Of a stretch of DNA of 24,913 nucleotides, positions 24,350 to 24,913 are shown piece by piece. The stretch comes from Thiobacillus sp. UBA2487 (GTDB lineage: Bacteria; Pseudomonadota; Gammaproteobacteria; Burkholderiales; Sulfuriferulaceae): contig DDOT01000036.1 in NCBI GenBank assembly GCA_002341815.1, positions 274 through 25,186 on the forward strand, written 5' to 3'. Made by a program: the position numbers and the translations under genes. How positions within the stretch are numbered: position 1 is the first letter of the stretch; each line of letters begins with the position of its first letter. The notes beneath the pieces are model-generated. The model was not told the origin of the DNA. It was given only the letters and a program-made list of their open reading frames with translations, and ran no database searches.

Positions 24350-24913
24350 ATGACAACGATCACGGGGCGCTTTGCGCCATCACCAACCGGTCCTCTACAT
24401 GCAGGTTCGTTGTTAACTGCCATGGCCAGCTATCTGTCGGTGCGCAGTCAACAGGGGCGCTGGTTACTCCGTATGGAAGATGTAGACCAACCACGTTGTC
24501 GAAAAGCGTATGCCGTAACGATATTGCGCCAACTTGACGCATTGGGTTTCGTTTGGGACGATGAAATTATTTGGCAGTCAACACGCACACCGGTTTATTC
24601 TGAGGCCATGCAGACCATCTCATCTGATCTTTACGTCTGTCATTGCAGTCGTCGGGAATTACAAGAATCCGGCCAAACGACACATTATCCCGGCACCTGT
24701 CGTGAGCGCTCACTCTCAACAAAAACTGCTCATAGCATACGAGTAAAAGCGCCCAATACCGATTTATGTTTTTTTGACCGACGCTTGGGCAAACACTGTT
24801 TGAATCTGTTTGCGGAGGGTGGTGATTTTATTATCCGACGAGCGGATGGTTATTTTTCTTATCAATGGGCCGTGGTACTAGATGATGCGGCTTGCGGGGT
24901 CACTGAGGTAGTA
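24350..24913 (+). CDS. gluQ: Glutamyl-Q tRNA(Asp) synthetase (3' end cut off by window)
   Basis: 188 codons with no stop before the window edge. GluQ-RS is a shortened glutamyl-tRNA synthetase that attaches glutamate to queuosine in tRNA-Asp. Seen here: the N-terminal GRFAPSPTGPLHAGSL with the family's HxGS-type signature, LRMEDVDQPR, and the zinc-site pattern CHCSRR with YPGTCR (about residues 96-119) that sets it apart from true GltX, which also has a longer insert and a C-terminal anticodon domain. The second signature and the C-terminus lie outside. GAGGG precedes the ATG at short spacing. Confidence 0.9.
   Translation, partial: MTTITGRFAPSPTGPLHAGSLLTAMASYLSVRSQQGRWLLRMEDVDQPRCRKAYAVTILRQLDALGFVWDDEIIWQSTRTPVYSEAMQTISSDLYVCHCSRRELQESGQTTHYPGTCRERSLSTKTAHSIRVKAPNTDLCFFDRRLGKHCLNLFAEGGDFIIRRADGYFSYQWAVVLDDAACGVTEVV

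Noticed and set aside
1..24913. Mobile elements, prophage, toxin-antitoxin pairs, CRISPR or defence islands
   Set aside because: XerC is the housekeeping recombinase at its usual locus, and no transposase, phage gene, repeat array or att-like duplication was seen.

Overview
The window is a dense stretch of ordinary bacterial chromosome: about 24 genes or gene fragments, roughly half G+C, with no gap over about 180 bases, no rRNA or tRNA gene, no mobile element and no CRISPR array. Gene orders metK/lpxL-like/lpxL-like/dapF/DUF484/xerC, priA-argS-SPOR-dsbA, rpsF-rpsR-rplI and a SAH riboswitch before ahcY-metF fit a Gram-negative proteobacterium, most likely a betaproteobacterium. The class is inferred from remembered synteny and was not tested by a search.

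Layout. 1-1158 (-) holds most of a COG2509-type FAD-dependent dehydrogenase, cut by the window edge. 1289-2200 (+) is the ribosome-assembly GTPase YlqF/RbgA, followed by a likely terminator and a GAF-GGDEF diguanylate cyclase (2377-3468). 3485-7951 (-) is a methyl-cycle block: metK, a translationally abutting phosphate acyltransferase, then a new promoter, a well-formed SAH riboswitch, ahcY and metF. Divergent from metK, 8023-12187 (+) carries two lipid A-type acyltransferases, dapF, a DUF484 protein and xerC, most joined by short overlaps. 12229-13428 (-) is rpsF-rpsR-rplI without priB in its usual place. 13607-15320 (-) is a GT4 glycosyltransferase overlapping a PAP2 phosphatase. 15487-20571 (+) is priA, argS, an FtsN-like SPOR protein and dsbA, followed by a second GT4 glycosyltransferase. 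21819-24254 (-) is a PepSY secreted protein with an OmpR-type regulator and its histidine kinase. 24350-24913 (+) is the start of GluQ-RS, cut by the window edge.

How the parts work together. MetK makes SAM, methyltransferases turn it to SAH, and SAH binding to the riboswitch should raise AhcY and MetF, which clear SAH and supply methyl-THF. The acyltransferases, GT4 enzymes, PAP2 protein and SPOR protein serve the envelope, and DapF supplies meso-diaminopimelate for peptidoglycan.

I see no novel defence or mobile system. The points most worth a second look are a PriA that appears to lack the winged-helix domain together with an absent priB at the rpsF-rpsR locus; a phosphate acyltransferase fused into the SAM-cycle operon; a possible alternative pairing between the SAH riboswitch and the ahcY ribosome-binding site; and several untested leader hairpins and a palindrome.
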